Shown here one piece after another: positions 60,901 through 64,000 of a stretch of 64,000 nt of DNA. Source of the DNA: Pseudooceanicola aestuarii (lineage in GTDB: Bacteria; Pseudomonadota; Alphaproteobacteria; Rhodobacterales; Rhodobacteraceae); contig NZ_JAAFZC010000001.1 in assembly GCF_010614805.1 (NCBI RefSeq), positions 2,396,001-2,460,000 on the forward strand, written 5' to 3'. Made by a program: the position numbers and the translations under genes. Position 1 is the first letter of the stretch, and each line of letters begins with the position of its first letter. The notes under the pieces are model-generated. The model had not been told where the DNA came from, ran no database searches, and worked only from the letters and a program-made list of their open reading frames with translations.

Positions 60901-61878
60901 ATGAAATACCTGCTCAGCCGCCTGTTGCACACGCTGCTTGTGCTATGGGCCGTCGGAACCATCCTGTTCTTCATGTTCCGGCTGATGCCGGGCACGCCCC
61001 TTGCGGCCTTCATCGACAACACCACGACGGCCGAACAACAGGAGGCGCTGATCCGTCAGTTCGGGCTCGATAAATCGTTGATGGAACAATACTGGCTGTT
61101 CGTCACCAACGCGGTGCAAGGCGACCTGGGGCAGAGTTTCTTCTTCAAGCGTCCGGTCACCGACATCGTGATGGAGGTGCTGCCCAACACGCTGATCCTG
61201 ACCATGATGTCGCTGGTCATCGCCTATATCTTCGGCACCCTGGCCGGCGCCTACCTGGCCTGGCGCCGCGGTTCCTGGGTCGAGGGGCTGGGCATTCCGC
61301 TGGCCCTGACCACCCGCGCGGCGCCGGAATTCTGGCTGGGCATGGTGATGCTGGCCGTCTTCTCCTTCCAGCTGGGCTGGTTCCCGGCGGGCGGGGCGAA
61401 TACCTCCGGCTCCGAATTCTCCGGCGAATGGTCGCGGATCTTCTCTGTCGACTACCTGCGTCACCTGACGCTGCCGGCGCTGACGCTGGCGATCTACCTG
61501 CAAGGGCTGCCACTGCTGCTGATGCGGTCCAACATGCTGGAGGTGTTGCAGGAGGAATTCATCACCATGGGCCGCATGAAGGGCCTGTCCAACACCACCA
61601 TCCTTCTGCGCCATGCCGCGCGCAACGCGCTGCTGCCCGTGGCCACCGCCTTTGCCCTGGGCCTGGGCAGTGCCATCGGCGGCAACGTGGTGGTGGAAAC
61701 CGTGTTCTCCTGGCCCGGCATCGGCCGGTTGCTGGTGAATGCCGTCGCTGCCTCCGACTATCCGCTCGCGCAGGGTGCGTTCCTGATCATCACCTTCTTC
61801 CTGATCATCATGAACTTCATCGCCGACGTGACCTATCAACTGCTGGATCCGAGGGTTCGAGTTGCCGCAAGCTCCTGA
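60901..61878 (+). CDS. Peptide ABC transporter permease (DppB type, second system)
   Basis: A 325-aa permease. It begins MKYLLSRLLHTLLVLWAVGT, with QFGLDKSLMEQYWLFVTN and GDLGQSFF typical of DppB. The EAA loop appears as FITMGRMKGLSNTTILLRHAARN. It follows the binding protein by 79 bp. It is clearly diverged from the DppB-type permease at 32571. Confidence 0.92.
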   Translation: MKYLLSRLLHTLLVLWAVGTILFFMFRLMPGTPLAAFIDNTTTAEQQEALIRQFGLDKSLMEQYWLFVTNAVQGDLGQSFFFKRPVTDIVMEVLPNTLILTMMSLVIAYIFGTLAGAYLAWRRGSWVEGLGIPLALTTRAAPEFWLGMVMLAVFSFQLGWFPAGGANTSGSEFSGEWSRIFSVDYLRHLTLPALTLAIYLQGLPLLLMRSNMLEVLQEEFITMGRMKGLSNTTILLRHAARNALLPVATAFALGLGSAIGGNVVVETVFSWPGIGRLLVNAVAASDYPLAQGAFLIITFFLIIMNFIADVTYQLLDPRVRVAASS

Positions 61879-62788
61879 TATCGCCATCGCCGCCCCGCAA
61901 GCGCACCGGGTCATCCTGTCCACGTTGGGCCGGGGGGTGCAGACTTTCCTCAAGGTTCCGCGCAAGGATCCCTATGCCGCCGTGGGCCTGTTCATCTATC
62001 TTCTGCTGATCCTGGTCGCGGTTTTTGCCGATCAGCTGGTGCATTTCGATCCGCTGAAGATCCTGTTCACCGCTGATTACGACCTGGCCCGCAACCTGCG
62101 TCCCGGCGCCGATCACTGGCTGGGGACCACCTATTCCGGCCGCGACATCTATTCCCAGCTGATCATGGGTACCCGTTCGGCGCTGATCGTCGGGCTGACG
62201 GCGGCGGTCTGCGTGGTGGCCATCGGCACCGTGGTTGGCCTGATCTCGGGCTATTTCCGGGGCTGGATCGACACCGTGCTGATGCGCCTGGCCGATATCG
62301 CCCTGGGGGTGCCGTTCCTGCCCTTCGTCATCGTGCTGGCGTCCTTCCTGACGCCCAGCCAGTGGAACGTGGTGATCGGCATCGCCCTGCTGCTGTGGCC
62401 GAATTCCGCGCGGGTGATCCGGGCGCAGGTCATGTCCTACCGTGAACGCGCCTTTGTCGAGGCGGCGCGGGTGACCGGCGCGGGGCCGTGGCGGATCCTC
62501 TTCGTGCATATCGCGCCCAACGTGCTGGCACTGTCCTTCCTCTATGCCTCCGTGGCGGTGGGCTGGGCGATCCTGACGGAGGCCTCGATCAGCTTCCTCG
62601 GCTTCGGGCCGTCGGATACCGTCTCCTGGGGTTACATGCTGCAGGACGCCTATGCCAGCCAGGCCCTGGGGCGTGGCCAGTACTACTGGTTCATCCCTCC
62701 GGGCCTGTGCATCATCGCCATCGTCGTCGCCGGCTTCTTCATCAGCCGCGGCTACGAAGAAGTCCTGTTCCCCAAACTGAAGGGCTGA
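61862..62788 (+). CDS. Peptide ABC transporter permease (DppC type, second system)
   Basis: A 308-aa permease with a TTG start at 61862, overlapping the previous gene by 17 bp; a CGAGGG site lies just upstream, and no ATG gives the family N-terminus. DHWLGTTYSGRDIYSQLIMGTR is the DppC hallmark, and the EAA loop is AFVEAARVTGAGPWRILFVHIAPNVL. The start codon is the least certain part. Confidence 0.9.
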   Translation: MPQAPDIAIAAPQAHRVILSTLGRGVQTFLKVPRKDPYAAVGLFIYLLLILVAVFADQLVHFDPLKILFTADYDLARNLRPGADHWLGTTYSGRDIYSQLIMGTRSALIVGLTAAVCVVAIGTVVGLISGYFRGWIDTVLMRLADIALGVPFLPFVIVLASFLTPSQWNVVIGIALLLWPNSARVIRAQVMSYRERAFVEAARVTGAGPWRILFVHIAPNVLALSFLYASVAVGWAILTEASISFLGFGPSDTVSWGYMLQDAYASQALGRGQYYWFIPPGLCIIAIVVAGFFISRGYEEVLFPKLKG

Positions 62789-62791
62789 GCC

Positions 62792-63808
62792 ATGGAATTT
62801 CTGAGCCTCAGGGATCTGAAGATCGAATACAAAAGCCCACGCGGTCAGATCCGCGCGGTGGATGGCATCAGTTTCGAGGTGCCGCGCGGCAAGGTCGTGG
62901 GGGTGGTCGGCGAAAGCGGCTGTGGCAAGACCACGGCGGTGCGCGCGATCACCGGGGTCATGCCCTCTGTCGCCAGTTTTGCCGGGGGGGAAATCGTCTT
63001 CAAGGGCGAGAACCTGATCGGCCTGGACAAGCGCCGGATGCGCGAATTGCAATGGCGCCAGATCGCCTATGTGCCGCAAAGTGCGATGAACGCGCTGGAC
63101 CCGGTCTGGCGGGTGGGCAAGCAGCTGGAGGAAGTGCTGGTCAAGCGCGGCGGATATACCTGGCGCGACGCCCGCACCCGCGCGGCGGAACTGTTCGACA
63201 TGGTCGGGCTGGAGGTCAAGCGCCTCGCCGATTACCCGCACCAGTTCTCGGGCGGGATGCGGCAGCGCGCCTCCATCGCGCTGGCGCTGGCGCTGGACCC
63301 GGACCTGGTGATCGCGGACGAGCCGGTGACGGCGCTGGACGTGGTGATCCAGCGGCAGGTTCTGGACACGCTGAAACGCCTGCAAGAAGAGCTGACGCTG
63401 TCCGTCCTGCTGGTCACCCACGATATTTCCGTCGTCGCCTATGTCTGCGATTACGTCGTGGTGATGTATGCCGGCCAGATCGTGGAACAGGGCCCGGTTC
63501 ACGAGGTGCTGACCGCGCCCAGCCATCCCTACACGATAGGGCTGTACAACGCCTTTCCCGAGCTGACGGGCGATGATGATCAGGAGCTGACCCCGATCGA
63601 GGGCAGCCCGCCGGACCTGCTGAACCCGCCGAGCGGCTGCCGGTTCCGCGCCCGCTGCCCCTTTGCGACCGATGGCTGCAAGGCCGAACAGCCGCAGATC
63701 TCCGTCGGCGCGGGCCATCAGGCCCTGTGCCATCGCGCGCCGGAGGCCGCCCAGCTGCGCGACCGCGCGCGCCATACCGAAACCTGGACCGGAGTGGCCG
63801 CAGAATGA
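62792..63808 (+). CDS. Peptide ABC transporter ATP-binding protein (DppD type, second system)
   Basis: A 338-aa ATPase with Walker A GESGCGKT (about 38-45), Q-loop VPQSAMNALDPVW, signature FSGGMRQRASIALAL, Walker B LVIADEPVTALDVV, VTHDISVVAY and the C-terminal oligopeptide extension with GCRFRARCPF. It follows the permease by 3 bp and overlaps the next gene (ATGA). Confidence 0.93.
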   Translation: MEFLSLRDLKIEYKSPRGQIRAVDGISFEVPRGKVVGVVGESGCGKTTAVRAITGVMPSVASFAGGEIVFKGENLIGLDKRRMRELQWRQIAYVPQSAMNALDPVWRVGKQLEEVLVKRGGYTWRDARTRAAELFDMVGLEVKRLADYPHQFSGGMRQRASIALALALDPDLVIADEPVTALDVVIQRQVLDTLKRLQEELTLSVLLVTHDISVVAYVCDYVVVMYAGQIVEQGPVHEVLTAPSHPYTIGLYNAFPELTGDDDQELTPIEGSPPDLLNPPSGCRFRARCPFATDGCKAEQPQISVGAGHQALCHRAPEAAQLRDRARHTETWTGVAAE

Positions 63809-64000
63809 GTGTGACCGAACAGATCCCCGCCGATGGCACCCCCAAGGCCGACCTCCCCCCGCAGGCGGCCCCGGCCTCCGAGGCGCCGCTGGTCGATGTG
63901 CGCGGCATTTCGCGCCGCTTCGTGCTGTCACGCTCCATCGTCGATGTGTTCACCGGGCATCACCCGGTGGTTGATGCCGTGTCGGACGTCAGCCTGACCC
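63805..64000 (+). CDS. Peptide ABC transporter ATP-binding protein (DppF type), N-terminus only
   Basis: The gene starts at an ATG overlapping the DppD-type stop and runs off the right edge after about 65 residues. A polar, Pro/Ala-rich lead is followed by PLVDVRGISRRFVLSRSIVD and VVDAVSDVSLT, the start of a DppF-type ABC domain before its Walker A motif. Position and family order support the call. Confidence 0.8.
   Translation, partial: MSVTEQIPADGTPKADLPPQAAPASEAPLVDVRGISRRFVLSRSIVDVFTGHHPVVDAVSDVSLT

Noticed and set aside
61817..63931. Minus-strand frame of about 704 codons opposite the second importer genes
   Set aside because: Antisense to permease and ATPase genes with all their motifs; its own product has none.

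Overview
The window is GC-rich (clearly above 60 %), densely coded DNA from an alphaproteobacterium. The polyol ABC transport cluster, a DctB/DctD pair, the SCO and PCu(A)C copper genes, and the style of many ATGA/TGATG stop-start overlaps point to the Rhodobacterales (Rhodobacter, Paracoccus or Roseobacter relatives). I see no rRNA, tRNA, CRISPR array, insertion sequence or phage gene. It reads as ordinary chromosome or a stable chromid. All family calls are from reading the translated sequence; no database was searched.

Region 1 (1-13.8 kb) holds a PRC-barrel envelope protein (cut by the window edge), pdxA, an RlmL-type RNA methyltransferase and then a complete polyol (mannitol/sorbitol/arabinitol) system. 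This comprises fructokinase on the plus strand and, on the minus strand, a HAD phosphatase, a SorC-type regulator, the binding protein, two permeases and ATPase of an ABC importer (smoEFGK-like), mannitol 2-dehydrogenase and xylulokinase. Two palindromic operator candidates sit just before the binding-protein gene. A sorbitol dehydrogenase gene (smoS) is not seen; a G-run-rich gap lies between smoK and mtlK.

Region 2 (14-28 kb) is a string of small units. They are a class V aminotransferase divergent from an Lrp regulator, an M20 amidohydrolase, a copper/cytochrome-oxidase assembly operon (DUF2946-like protein, a YcnI-PCu(A)C fusion with a His-rich linker, SCO), SelO, a GNAT acetyltransferase with a nucleoside hydrolase, a zinc alcohol dehydrogenase, purQ, and a DctB/DctD two-component pair whose regulator lacks the GAFTGA loop.

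Region 3 (28-41 kb) is a divergent pair of operons around an AT-rich promoter island at about 35.3 kb. Leftward is a dipeptide-type ABC importer plus an M32 carboxypeptidase. Rightward is a six-gene, fully overlapping operon: GntR regulator, creatininase-like hydrolase, ketopantoate-reductase-like enzyme, SDR, polysaccharide-deacetylase-like hydrolase and isoaspartyl peptidase/asparaginase.

Region 4 (41.5-64 kb) is the most interesting part. An IclR regulator lies within two related sets of genes, each with an M28-like peptidase homologue, M20 peptidase(s), a hydantoinase/oxoprolinase A subunit and a B subunit, followed by a second peptide-type ABC importer. A 13-bp palindrome, GAAACGTTGTTTC, occurs identically at two of the three promoter regions and in a degenerate form at the third, suggesting one IclR regulon. 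Both M28 homologues have lost the catalytic Glu-Glu pair and carry a conserved WWPGHS motif in its place. The binding protein of the importer appears to be a circular permutation of the family-5 solute-binding fold. Together these suggest an uptake and degradation pathway for a peptide-like or cyclic-amide compound that I cannot name from sequence alone.
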